NCBI RefSeq assembly: GCF_901709675.1
Contig: NC_051090.1
Span: forward strand, 2,663,342 to 2,727,341
Length of the DNA stretch: 64,000 bases
Direction: 5' to 3'
DNA from: Syngnathus acus
Taxonomy: Eukaryota; Chordata; Actinopteri; Syngnathiformes; Syngnathidae
Part shown: positions 38,769-51,300 of the stretch, one piece after another
Layout of the letters: each line of letters begins with the position of its first letter
Numbering within the stretch: position 1 is the first letter of the stretch
Notes under the pieces: generated by a model
What the model saw: only the letters and a program-made list of their open reading frames with translations
Database searches by the model: none
What the model was told of the DNA's origin: nothing
Position numbers and translations under genes: made by a program

Positions 38769-41700
38769 ATGGTAAGTTGAGTAAAACTCATTTTTGATAT
38801 ATGACAGACAACACGAACACACTATTTGTTAGCTTTAGAGTCGCCTCCGGGTGAAAAACACAGTCGAAAACAGTCAATTGTGTTCCCCTCATAGTATCCA
38901 CGGTCGCTTACTCGCTAGCATTACAGTTAACGTGAATTGACGGTTTGCCGTATTTTTTTCTCATAATATAGCAAATTGTGGTGAACAAATGTATTATGAA
39001 TGTTCGTTTAGTTTCGGTTTAGCGAGTTAAAAGTACTTTTGAGATTTGTGTCAGTCATTTGTTTGTTTCAGTTTGTGTCCATTTTCTGTTCCTATGGAGA
39101 TTGTTGCACTATTAGCTACACGTGTACAAGCTATCAAAATTCATGACTTTTTGTTTATAAAAAAAAAAAAAAGAAGTTTGGTAATAATTATTCGCCCATA
39201 TGGCGTGCCATTTCGCCATAATTGCCCAGGGGGCTCTCAAACGCTAAGTACGATCCCGGATGTCATGGGGATGACTAAAGTTTTTTAATTTGAATTAAAT
39301 AGTGCTAGTGTACTTAATGTTTTTGTCTCTTTTTGTTTAGGAGGAGAAGGAGCGCTTTGCCTTCCTGACCGATTGGTACGACCCGGCGGCATCACTCCTA
39401 CGGCGCTACCAGCTCTTTTACTACCCCCATGACCACTCTGTTGAGATGGTACAGTGTTGTTTTATTTATTTATTCATTTACATACATTATTTAATACTGT
39501 ACAATCCTCAATGAGAAGGATGGATGTAAATATAGATAATGAATTTATTCTGGGGTGAAGAACTGAACAGACGAAGACATAGTTGATGTTTATTACTATG
39601 CTGACGGCTTGTAGCGCTGTTTATTTAAGACAGGCCTTTCCGTGCCTTATTAGCAACACAAATGAAGTTGCTGGTTATCTCCATTAATCCACGATAATGG
39701 ATTTTTGTGTTTTCATGACAGTTTGGACGTGAAGAACCAGCGCATCTTTCTGAGGCGGACCAAATATGAAGACTTGCTCCAAGGGATTTGTTTGTGGGCA
39801 ACCGGGTCAACGTCTTTGCGCGGCAGCTCAAACATCATTGACTACGCAGACCAATACACGCCAGCAGCTGGGAAGCAAAAAAGAACGGTAACGACCTAAC
39901 CTCGTCACAAAAGCTGCCTCCGTTTATTTTAGGACTCCTTAGATATGAGCGCGGGCGTCAGATCAGAATATCGTGCTTGAACTAGTCAAAATGATGACTT
40001 TTGTCATTTTTCAAGCGCTACTTTGGAAGCAAATCTAATCCTGTTTCACATTTACGGCCCATGTCTTAATCTTAAAGTCGCATGAGAGTATTTTATGCTC
40101 ATAAAAATTGTAATAAAATGACGCAATGTCGTATACAGGACCCTCGCGTTGCTTAAGGCCGGACGGCGTCAGCAAGATCGGGAGACGTGCTGGAAATGGT
40201 CGCCCAGACCAACCTGATGGTCACCAACGCCAAGATGACACACTTGACATGGTAATTTAATGTAGGAAACATTTCTACAGTACCTTGGGAGTTTCATTTA
40301 TTCCGTGTCCAAGATCTCCCCATTGGAATAGTTTAAATACCATGAATCTATTCAGCTGGCCGCCGCAAAAAAAAAGAAAACTATATTGCATGTTTTAATA
40401 AAGAACAGTAGACATCAGAGGGGGGGAGGAGAGAGGGAGAACCAGTTGTAAAACGGGCCAAGGTCCAGATGTTGGGCATGGTAAGAGACTAGTTGCATAC
40501 ATTAACAGGAACATACTGAATGAATTGCCAGTTGCCAGTTGACACACTTTTATAGTAGGAAATATCGATGGAGTTCTCATTCCCCGAGAGGCCCACTATG
40601 TTTTATTTATTTCACTTGTTCAGCTCGCCTCATTCGTTTCCTTACACAAACAAACTTGTTCTAAGAATCGCTCACCATAGCCTTTTATGCTTTTCACACA
40701 CAAATCACAGTATATTTTCATTACAGGAGCCAAGCTGCAGACTTTTATGTGGAGCATCAGACAAAATCCTTCTTCAAGTGAGTGTAAATGTTGAGAGCGG
40801 GTGACGCAATTTGCGATATTACGTAACAGCTGACGACAAAACGATAATTTGCCAACGAAATGAATCAATGTATTTGTTGGTAGGCAATTAGAATAAGTCT
40901 GTTTCACAGCTATGAGAGGAGATTATACAGTTGTTACTAGGCAGAAAAAAATAGGGCCAATCAAAACAGATCATGCAGCTGTTACTAGGCCAGACTCCCA
41001 ACGGACCAATAGGCGCACGAAAGGGTGCAGATATGCTCAAATTATTCCAAGGTGTCAAACATTGTATTGCAATTAACGTCATTGCTATGCATTAAATATA
41101 AACTACACATTAGAAAGAGATGATGTATTTATATACAGTAAATATTTGTAAACGTGTCTGGCTCCTCTAGTTCCTTAGTGCAGCAGCTTTCGTCTGGTCC
41201 CGTGATCGCCATGGAGCTGGTTGGAGATGAGGCCGTGTCTGTCTGGAAGAACCTCCTGGGAGCCTCGGATGTGGCGGCGCCGCACAAGGAGACGCCACAG
41301 AGCGCCCGGGGGCACCTTGGAAGCGATATGGTTCACAGCTCCGACTCCCTCACCGCTGCAGCCAGAGTAAACTGCTTCCATGTCCTTTCCAGTCTTTGTA
41401 CCATGCATGTCCCCATTAGTATAACAGCAACATCAATTCAAATGTCCAAGCAGGTTTTATGCCCTCTATCCCATCCCTCATAAATCTTCATGTTCCCACT
41501 CGTCTTTATGTCGCCCCGCTATTCTCTCTTCATTAGTCTTGGCGCCCGGCAAGTAGGCGCCATGTTCTAATGTAGCGTTCTGTTCACGTGGCGCAGGAGC
41601 TGGAGTTCTTCTTCCCGACCACCATCTGCCACGGGCCCGTCAACACGGCGCAATATTCCCAGTGCACGTGTTGCATTATCAAACCACACGCCGTCTCACA

Positions 41701-44700
41701 AGGTAAGCGTCACTATAGAACCAATGAAGACTCAATGAAGTCATAAATTATTTGCGTGGGATTGCTGCGTATAGTCGGGTTTTACTTCTGCGACCCACTC
41801 AGCACACCTAAATCCTTGCATGCGGACCGGTGGCTTATGAAATGTTTTGGATTTAAGATTTTTAATAGCCTGGAGCCACACCAGCGTGAAAGTCGAGGCA
41901 GTTTGCGTCTCGTGTCGAGACATGTCAACGATCGGTTTATGTAAGATAAGCCTAAGAATGAATCTCTGATGCGGGCCACGATAGAGCAACCGGCAGTGAA
42001 TGCTCAACTGTCACGCTGAGCACAATGTTGCACATGTTATACTTTCAAAGTTCATCTCCCGAAATGACAAAATGGTTTATTGAGTTGATTTCGTCGACTC
42101 GGGGGGAGCGATGCTGCGGATGATTTGCTCGAATCGGTTCTCTGACTGGCATCCATCTTGTCAGAATCACTATTCCAGCCGCACAATCTCATTCCAGACG
42201 AGTCCGCAGCGTCATGGCGGCCGAGTCCCCCCCGCCCCGCCCCCGTTGGCGGTCACGCGCTAGCATACGCGCCGTGCAGACATGACTGGAATAGAAGAAG
42301 CTTCTGTTGCCAGGCACCCACAAGTAGTAGCGGGTTGCCTAGCAACAGGAGCAGCTGTTTTTTTTTTAAGAGGGGGGGGGCACACGAGCCAAACAGACTG
42401 AGCCAGATTGGCAAACGTCTTATCACCGTCCTCCTGTGTGACCTTCGTCGTCTTTCTCTCACAATCTGTCACGTTTTCGATTTTGCCTCTGCCTGACTCT
42501 TATGAGAGCGTCTCAAAAGTCAGCCCCGTAAGAAACACGCTGCTGCATTCATGCGTCTGATATGAATCCATTTGAATTTTGTTCGGCAGGGCTGGCCGGC
42601 AAGATCATCAACGCCATCGCTGCGGCTGGCTTCCCACATCTCGCTCTGCAAATGGTAATAACACGCTGGCCCACTCCGTTGTGTTTTTCCACGACTACCA
42701 CCGCACACTTTCTTTGACGACAACTACTCGTAGTTCTTTTAATGTTCACTCCCTTCACACAGTTTCAAAGGTGGACCGAGCCAACGCCGAGGAGTTCTAC
42801 GAAGTATACAAAGGCGTCGTGATGGAATACATGGTGAGTACGACACGGGCGGCGCCATCAACCGGGAAGGAAAGCATTCCGAAGTAATCAGTGACATTGG
42901 ATAAATGTGTCGTTCATTCTCGTATTCCCCGCAGGACATGGTGACTGAGCTGTCTCTGGGACCATGCTTGGTGCTGGAGCTCCACGGCGCCGACGTAGCC
43001 AAGACCTTTCGTGACTTCTGCGGTCCTGCCGATCCGGTGAGTTGCTAACCAAAACAGCGGCACCTACCTGCATTTTGCCACAAAGTCGTGTCTCGTAAGT
43101 TATTTGAACAATCTGCGGGGGAGCGAATTGCACCATTACAAATGGCTAAGTTGCCATTGCCTCCCCAATGCTTATCAGTGACACATTCCCATGATGATGT
43201 GACCAAGTGAGTGTGCGATCACATGACTGACGCTGTCAGAGGTCATGTGCGAGTCGTTTTTGAACTTCTGACACACCCAACAAGATGATTTGCTTTTGTA
43301 GATTAGATTGTTGATTCCTCTTGTTCTATTTGTTTATTTTCTATAATGATTTCTTTTATTTTCTCAAGTTAGATTTATTGTCTATTTTATATTAGTGATT
43401 TATCTATTTTAAATTATGTTGCTCATGTATAGTTTTATTTTTTATTGCATTGAGTTGTCTATTATTTTGTCTCTATAGCTCTATTTTTATTTATCTTAAA
43501 TGTATGTACTCGATATTAACAACTCCTTTTTTCTTATTATTTAATTGATAACTATTGTTTATTTAATTGATTATAATCAGAATCATCATTTGAATATGAC
43601 ACGTAGCGATAGCGTCAGCCCATCTGCTTAGCGGGTTTCCGAGGCGGCAACACATGTTTTTGCTTTACGGGTAAACTTTCAGCAACATAACTGATGACGC
43701 TCTCTGCCTTTTTCTGAAATAGAAACGCTATTGCAGTCCAACGTTGCATGCTGTTGTGTAACTTCCAGGCATCTGACAACACGTACACACTCGCACACGC
43801 ACATCCCAAATGCGTCATCCATGAGTAGAGCGTCTGATTGATAAAGAGGAGTGGCGTCTTTTATTATTAGCACTGACAGTCATCCACTCATGCGATGTGG
43901 ATCTATTCGTCAATAGTCCATTCTGGCCATCAGCCACACACGGTGACCTTCGCACCACAGTCGGGGCCTCGCTCCAATTGGTTGGCATGGTGGGTCTCGT
44001 CCCCCCCTACCCCGAACATCGCGTCCTGCGTCTAGCTCGGTATCGAGCCAGCCTCATTCGTTTGGCAAGCGTTTGGATGTTTGCTCCTGTGACCTGTCTA
44101 GGAATCATTAGCCAATTAATTAACCTTTTTTTTTTGCTGCACACTGCTCTGCATAGTAACGACAAGGTGAACATGAAAAAAAAAATACAATATGTCTGAA
44201 TTATTTAATTGCTTTTATTTTTTCTAAGTATTCGCTATTTCAATTGTTGTAATGAAAGAAATTATTTTTTCATTTTTAAAGTACGTTTTTAAAAAAAAAT
44301 ACTCGTTCCATTTAATTCGGATTTCATTAGAAATTAATTTCCAATGAAAATATTATCTAGTTATTGTAATTAGGAACAAAAAAAATTTATTATATTTTAC
44401 GATTATATCCAATGGTTTTTCTAATTATTTAAGTTTTAAAACATGTTAAGAACAAGTGTAATTAATTTGCTGAACTGTTTGGTTTTTTTTCAAATTAAAA
44501 ACAGTGCTGAGTCACATTCCCACTGACAAGCTCATTGCCCCGCGTCGCCATGGCAACAGCGCTCAGCGTTCTAACCATTAGCTTTCATATCACGCACCAG
44601 CAGCTCCTTAACTACACAAACGCACACATACGCTCTGTCACATCGTTACGCGCGGTAATACTTTGTAAATTTGATTAATAGTAAAAACAAACAACCTGTT

Positions 44701-46155
44701 TCAAGGTTTCTCTTCATTTGTCCCCCTCAGGAAAGAAATATCCTGGAACATAAGCTGGGACATATTTTTGCACTTGGTGTGCTACAAAGGTTTTGAGTTT
44801 TATCATAAACCAAAGTGTGAATTTGAGAATGAATGCCGTCGCGAATTGTGTTCATGTGGCGACTTCCTCCCATTTACAAATAGGAACCGACTTTTCTTAT
44901 GATCCGCTTTCTTTCCGCCATTCACTCCATAGAGTTAACACTCGTCTTTGTGTGTGTGTCGGAACCCAATGGGCGGGTTTAATTTCCTGGCGGCAAGCCG
45001 CGGTGACCTTCAAAGAAGGACACTGGCGGGCGGGATGCTGCCTGCGCTGCCATTTTGGGTCGAACACAAAGACAGCAGTCCTCACTTATTTATGTCCAGG
45101 TGTCCCTAATCTAATGTCCAGTGAGAGTCAACTATTTCAGTTTCAGGATGTGGCTGGAGAGTACTTCCTGATGTGAATCTTATTACTCCCTTTGGTCCTT
45201 CCACAGGCCATTGCTCGCCACCTCCGTCCGTCCACCCTGCGAGCCATTTACGGCATCGACAAAGTCAAGAACGTCGTCCATTGCACAGATCTTCCTGAAG
45301 ACCGCCATCCTGGAGGTAGGTGTGATGCATCTCCGGCCGAAACACAAGGGGCAAGCGAGAGCCCATGTGAAGTTCATATTTTGACTAAAAGGTCTCGGTG
45401 TATTTTCCAACGCAAAGGGACGGGGAAAAAAGAAAGGGTATTGAAAGAGGTCATTTTCAATTTTTGAGAGCAATTATTTGAGACTTAAAAGTTCGAGCTA
45501 CATTCGAGAAAGGAAAAACTTTCGAGCTACGTCGGCGCAAATCCAGGACGTTTTGCCGCGCTTCGGTTTTGTGACATCACTTCCTCTGTCACACCTGGAA
45601 ACGGTGACAGCCAAAACCAGCAAGGTAAGTCAAGTTCTCTGATACAAAAAAATGAAGCGTAAATAGATAATAGAGAGGAAGCTATCAATGCGGTTGATAC
45701 TTCAGTTTTTCCAAAGATGCTTATAAAAAGTCAGTTTTTGAACAGCGATTTTTAAGGATGTGATATACTAGAGAAATTATGCTACAGTATTTTAAAAGAT
45801 GTTGCTAACCCATTCCTGTCGGTGCCATCTATAGCGACAACCTGAAAAATGCTGCCTTTACAGTGTGAAAGGGGCTGTTATACTCTCCCCCCTCCCACCC
45901 AACTTTGGTCTCATGACCACAGCGTGAACCGCGATCCTGCCCGCCTCAGATCTCTTACTGTGCGACGGGAACAAGAATGACGATGCAATTTGAAACAAAA
46001 GCTTTTGTTAGCAGCGGAGGGGTGAGGTGCTGGTGGTTGTGTGTGTGGGGGGGCAACATAATGCCTCTTTGTTAACCATTTGCCACTTGAACCTGAAGGG
46101 GTGGCCATTTTGTGCTCCTCAGGTGCAGTACTTCTTCAAGATCTTGGATAGCTGA
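38769..46155 (+). CDS. nme7: NME7, DM10 plus tandem nucleoside-diphosphate-kinase domains, with frame breaks
   Basis: Ciliary/centrosomal protein of the gamma-tubulin ring complex and axonemal microtubule inner proteins. Exons: 38769-38771 (ATG only), 39341-39448, 39722-39887, 40139-40251, 40727-40777, 41171-41366, 41597-41702, 42590-42654, 42771-42833 (or from 42763), 42935-43036, 45207-45315, 46123-46155. The DM10 block DWYDPAASLLRRYQLFYYP, NDK1 (ERT/LALLKPD to AMELVGDEAV) and NDK2 (TCCIIKPHAVSQG to VVHCTDLPED) match human NME7, ending VQYFFKILDS. Frame breaks: +1 near 39725, -1 near 39783, +1 near 39830, -2 near 39860, +1 near 40158, +1 near 40181, +1 near 45303. Exon 9 either has +2 at its start or uses an acceptor 8 bases downstream. 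The remaining exons are clean. Residues around each break stay conserved, so these are recent mutations or local sequence errors. Confidence 0.9.
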
Positions 46156-46443
46156 TCACAATCACGACACATCAAGACTTTATCCTTGAAGAACTTCTGA
46201 CCAGAAGACTCCTGACTAGTATGTGGATTATTATCGTCATTTGAGGCCTGACCAAATAATGCGGCAATAGTTAGCACCTTTAAAATCAGCTCTGTGAATT
46301 GCATAGAATATTTTAAGAATCAATTTTGGTGCATAACTTGTTCTCTTCATTATTTTACTCATTCTAATCGCTTAAAGGTAGTTGTGGAAAAAAAAAAACG
46401 GACAAACATGAATTTGTTGTTGTTTATTGTTTCAGCCAGATTA

Positions 46444-46449
46444 AATAAA
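46444..46449 (+). terminator. nme7 polyadenylation signal
   Basis: AATAAA 289 bases past the stop codon; a second AATAAA at 46621-46626. Confidence 0.5.
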
Positions 46450-46873
46450 GTGAAGACTTCTGACAATGTTTTGAGTTTCTTCATTTTCTTTTTTCTTTTT
46501 TTTTTTCCTTAATTTTCTCAACATATAACGGGATACTGCATTGATACTCTTTTGAAATTATTTTTTTCAACCAGCGACTACTTTGGTATCAGATTCAAAA
46601 CATGACATTTCTGAAAGTGAAATAAAATGTACAACTGCATAAATATAAAATTCTTGCACCATGAACATGGCTAAAACATTCAACAGGACTGCTAGGAACT
46701 ACAAAAAAAACTACAAACAACAGATGGAGGGGAATGAAAAGCGTACAAATGATGGATCCTTCCTTGATGGTATCCAGTACCGCGCTAGTATTTCAGTTAG
46801 TTGCACACGCGCAGACACTCACGCAAAAGCGGACGCGACGAGATTTTACGACACAAACACGTCAGTAGTAATA

Positions 46874-46894
46874 AGTAGTAGTAGTAGTAGTAGT
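46874..46894. repeat. (AGT)7 microsatellite
   Basis: Seven AGT units, followed by a T run at about 46910-46923. Confidence 0.9.
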
Positions 46895-47113
46895 GGAGTT
46901 TCATTTCATTTTTTTTTTTTTTTACCTCAGACAGTATGGATGCGTCTATACGGCTCTGAAGGAGTGAAATTCATCATGTACAGCAGAATAAATATGATTT
47001 GATTTGCTTTGCTATTGCTACGCCACATCCTAAAACCGTGGACAGACACGAAAAGCCCATGTGGGAATGAAGCGCGCACTTTTTTTTTTCAAATGGAATA
47101 CAGTCCTGTAGAG

Positions 47114-48178
47114 CAGTGATTCTCAACTGGTGGTACAGCACCTAAAAGTGGGTTGAGGTGGCGGGCGGGGAGTAGAAAATGGCAGAGGCGCCCTCAGTTT
47201 ACGGTGCTTACGTATGGCAGTGTAGGATAGAATTAGAATTTTAAGGACAGTTAAAAACAAAAATTGTTGGCAAAAAAAAAAAACCTCAAACATGTATTTT
47301 AAAACAAAACAAAAATCAAGTACAAATACCTTTTCAGGAAAAAGGTCTTGATTTTTTGTTTTTTTTTATTTTCAAAAACAAGTCCAGATTTTGCGTTAAA
47401 GAAATTTGAATCTTCATGGTCATAGTCATATATTTGGCAAAAAAAGAGAATTTTGTCACCCTTAGAGGGCTCTAACTCTGAAACCATTTAAACGTGTAAT
47501 GGCCTCAGTATTTATTACATATTAACAACAAATAGGAAAACAATGTTTGAAATCAGTAATAAAAAAGTAGTATCAATTTCTTTTTTAAAAAGGAGTTTGA
47601 CAACAAACAAAATATTCCAACATTTTTAACGTGAGGACAATTTTGGCACGGATTTGGGCAAGAAATGAAGATACCGTGCATAAAATGCTGTGACGGGCCA
47701 GATGTAGGCCTGAAGTTTGGCACCTGTGTCCGAGGGCAGTGATTCCCATCCACTGGGAAAGTGACATTGGTCCAAAAGTTAGGATTTATCAATCGCAAAT
47801 AAAATTTGTTCATCTATCTATGCTAGTGATGTAAAGTGACAGGCAGAACAAGAAACATACTTTTCAAAACATTTTGTAACATTTTTGGGTGGCGGTGTGC
47901 AAGACATTTTCTTTTAAAATTTTTAAATATTGTGAGCTTAATAATTACATCATTGCCTGAGTCATTTTTAACTTTGTTCCTTTTTTTTAATCTGTAGATT
48001 CTCAGTCATCACGTCGTAGTAAATCTGCAAAATTTCAATGGAGGCAACAGGACTTTTCATTAATTTGTTATCACAACAAAAATGACTTTGGCAATCATCC
48101 TGTTAGGCTAACAATATTTTCCTTGGCTTAAAACCCGGGCAGAAACTGGAGTAGGGTAGCAAGAGTTGAGAACCACTG
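47114..48178. mobile_element. Non-autonomous hAT (Charlie-like) DNA transposon
   Basis: Left end CAGTGATTCTCAACT and right end AGTTGAGAACCACTG are inverted repeats with one mismatch, matching the classic hAT-Charlie terminus CAGTGGTTCTCAAC. Flanking 8-mers CTGTAGAG (47106-47113) and CTGTATTG (48179-48186) agree at six of eight places, fitting a decayed 8-bp target-site duplication. The 1065-bp interior has no transposase ORF, so the element is a deletion derivative. Confidence 0.8.
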
Positions 48179-48216
48179 CTGTATTGTGTCATTATTTAAA
48201 GACTACTATAGTGGTG

Positions 48217-48222
48217 TTTATT
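48217..48222 (-). terminator. atp1b1 polyadenylation signal
   Basis: Minus-strand AATAAA about 145 bases past the atp1b1 stop, just outside the hAT element. Confidence 0.4.
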
Positions 48223-48365
48223 TTTTCTTGCGGATGTGACTTTTATCATCTCAGTTGGCTCTACGTGTTTTCTTTTGGGGTGGGGGGAGACCTGCTTGTC
48301 AAAACAAATAAGGGTGGGTGGGGGTGGTAAAGAGTGCGCGCCGACTGACCGACCGCCGGAAGAGG

Positions 48366-51300
48366 TCACGATTTGATGTTGAACTTGACGTCGAATCGTC
48401 CCTGATAGCGGTCCTTATCGCTATACTTGATGTTGCCGCCGTACACCTTGCACTCGATGCGCACCTCCTGGTCCAGCGTTATGTTGGAGAACTGGATGGC
48501 CACCAGGGGCTGAAGGTAGTTGGGGTGCAGCTGCCGGCCGTAGTACGGGTAATACTGCAGCGGGAAGCTGCCTTCAAAGCCATAGTAGTTAATATCGCCG
48601 ATCTTGTCTGCGTCCTCGTCGCGCTGATAAAACACAAAAGAGCGGGATGATTCTCAAGTCCTACGTTGGAGTGCTGGCTGTGTAGTACAAGTGTTGTGCC
48701 AGCGGGGGTAGCACTGAGCTGTACCGGGTGTTGATGAAGAGCAAGTAGACGAGGCATACATTAAGCTCTGGTAATAGTCGTTGTTCCCTCAGAGCAAAAA
48801 GTCTTGTTTGTATGTGTTGCGAAGCTAATTTTCTTTAGCATCTCGTGTGATACTGTATGCTAACTAGCATTAAGTTGACATTCAGTTCTATGCTCTTGGT
48901 TGACATTTACAATGTTCTCTTGTGTTTAATGAGTCGGTGTTAAGAGTGACATGCAATTGGAGAATAGTCCGCTTACCTTGTTCTTGCAGAAAATAGGCAC
49001 GGAGTTGGGCTTGACTCGGGCTTGAAAAGGCACAGGCACATCATCATCGGTGGGGACCTGAAATCGCACATACAAAATGGCCGACAGTCAGGAGGTGTGC
49101 TCGCCGCACGCTGCTCCAAAATGGTCGGTTCTGAAGAACGCTTGCTATGTCTTTAATCGTTACAATTTGACACTCGTCTATGCGGTGTCATAAAGTCGTA
49201 AATTGTTGCCCACCCTTTGATGGAGTCGATCTTTCATGGCTGGCCATTTTGTTTTTTTCTTCCCCTCTCACCCACCTTGGGCCTGAAATTGACAATCCTG
49301 TTGAGTTTGACGATGATGCACGGCGATCCCTGCTGGAAGCCGTACATGTTGTCCGTCTTGCCCGAGCAGCTTTGCAGCCAGGACCTTTTGTAGCCGCAAG
49401 CTTTGCGCTCCCCTTTGTCGCTCTCAATGCTGTCGCGTTCGCGGTACGGCTGAGGAGTGTCTGTGCGGCGAAAAGGTTAACACATTAACGATGCTTCCTT
49501 TTCATTTTGTGCGAGTCGATGCTGAAAACCTGCCTCCGCAGTCTTCGTATTTCATCAAGTCGGTTTGGCGATCGTCGTTGTAGAGCGCGAGGAACTTGTT
49601 AATGCTGTCCACGTACTTCTCATACGACTTTGGGTCCCTGATGCTGAATGCGATCTCTGACTTTTCAGAGCGTGGCGTGTGTGACAAACCTGCAAGGAAG
49701 CGAGGAAAGCTTGTGTAAATATACATCTGCCTTCAGACCAAACTTGCAAAAAAATACCCAAGTGTGCCATCATTTTTATCAAAGGATATCCGAAACATTT
49801 GAAGACATCCAGGCACTGTTTTAAACTGGAAGGGGGGAAAAAAATGCTGGATGAGTCTCCTTTAAGTGCTCTCTGACAGCACTTTTGCTTCCTGCCATCT
49901 TTGTTATCAGGCGGAAACACGTTAGTCGTAGTGCTGTGCAGATTTTACACACGTGTGCCTTGTGAGCGTCTCCCGCCTTCTTCACCCATGACTCCTTCAC
50001 AGTGGAAACTTTTTTTTTAGTGGCAGCGTGGAGAAGAAAAAAAAAAAAAAACTCCCCCTGCTGCTTCCTTTATCAGTCACACCGCTGTAAACCAAAGTCG
50101 GCAGCTCGCCAGTCACGCCGGGCGGTAAACTAAAACCGCGAGGGGCTTCACAATGGCCTCTAAAAATAACGCTCAAACATGCGCTGCCGCTGCTGCCGTT
50201 TCTAACCGAAAGCTTAGGCATTACAGAGAGCATTTTGTCCCGCTAATCAACAAGCTTAAAGAGGCCTCGCACCGCACTGGGCAACCATAACAACGAGCCC
50301 CTCCGTGGTGCAGGGCTGCAACACTTGCTGTCACCTGAGGGGGGCGCCGCCATTGACAGGTTTCCACGTGAGTGTAAGACAAAATGGAGGAAGCTATCTA
50401 AGAGATGCAGCGTACGTACCTGGGGGGGCCACCCGATCCTGGTAGGTGGGCTTGTACCTGCTCAAGGTGAGCAACATCACCTGAATGGTCCCCACAAAGA
50501 TGGCCGCCAAGCATCCGTAGAAGATAACGTAGAACAAAAGGATTTTGACTGTGGACAAAAGAGAAGAGTAGGACGGTCAGCTTCAATTATTTCTTCGTCG
50601 TGTTACACATAAAACCTTTACAGCGTTGGTGTCAAACTCGAGGTTCGGGGGCCGGGTCTGGTTCATGAAAACAAAGTCATGGTAATACGCTTCGTCAAAA
50701 CAAAAGAGAATGTCATGTACCCATTGGATAAACTGTGGAGATGTGACCTTCATAATCCGAGGTCATTATTAATTTGCCCGATCTTTAAAAAAAAAAAAAA
50801 AAAAAGTAGAGCAATGAGCGTTCTCGGGAGGGGGCGACTAGTCGTTTGCATGTAATTGACGGCTTTATGATGAACTACAACCACAAAGGATCCCTTTCTC
50901 GTCTCGTGGCGGAAGCTTTGTGAGAGAACTATTGTGAGAGCGCCTCATTTTCCACTCCTCTCCGGTTGCGAGAGAGGGGAGCCATTTAGGGAAGCACAGT
51001 ACAGGATAAGTCACCGGCCATTTTCCCCCCCTCCCCCGTGGTGTAGCCTGCTGCCGCCACAACAGGTTTGGCAGAGAAACAACTGTCCACAACAGCAGTT
51101 TGAACATAGACAAGAAACTGAGCGCATCTTAGCGGGACTCGCAAAATAACGCCAAGCTTGGCCTCATGCCTGAGATTGAAAAGTGGTCCGGTTGGGATTG
51201 AAGCAGCTGTTTTAAGCGAGTTTGAAATTTGACTCCGGAACTGGCTCAGTTGTGGCCTCCCTGTAAAGTAAAATGAGTGTCCGTGTAATGTAATGTGGCT

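Larger units (their letters stand above)
46156..48365. other. Convergent region between nme7 and atp1b1
   Basis: No coding seen. Holds two AATAAA signals for nme7, an (AGT)n microsatellite at 46874-46894, a hAT element (47114-48178) and a minus-strand AATAAA for atp1b1 at 48217-48222. Confidence 0.6.
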
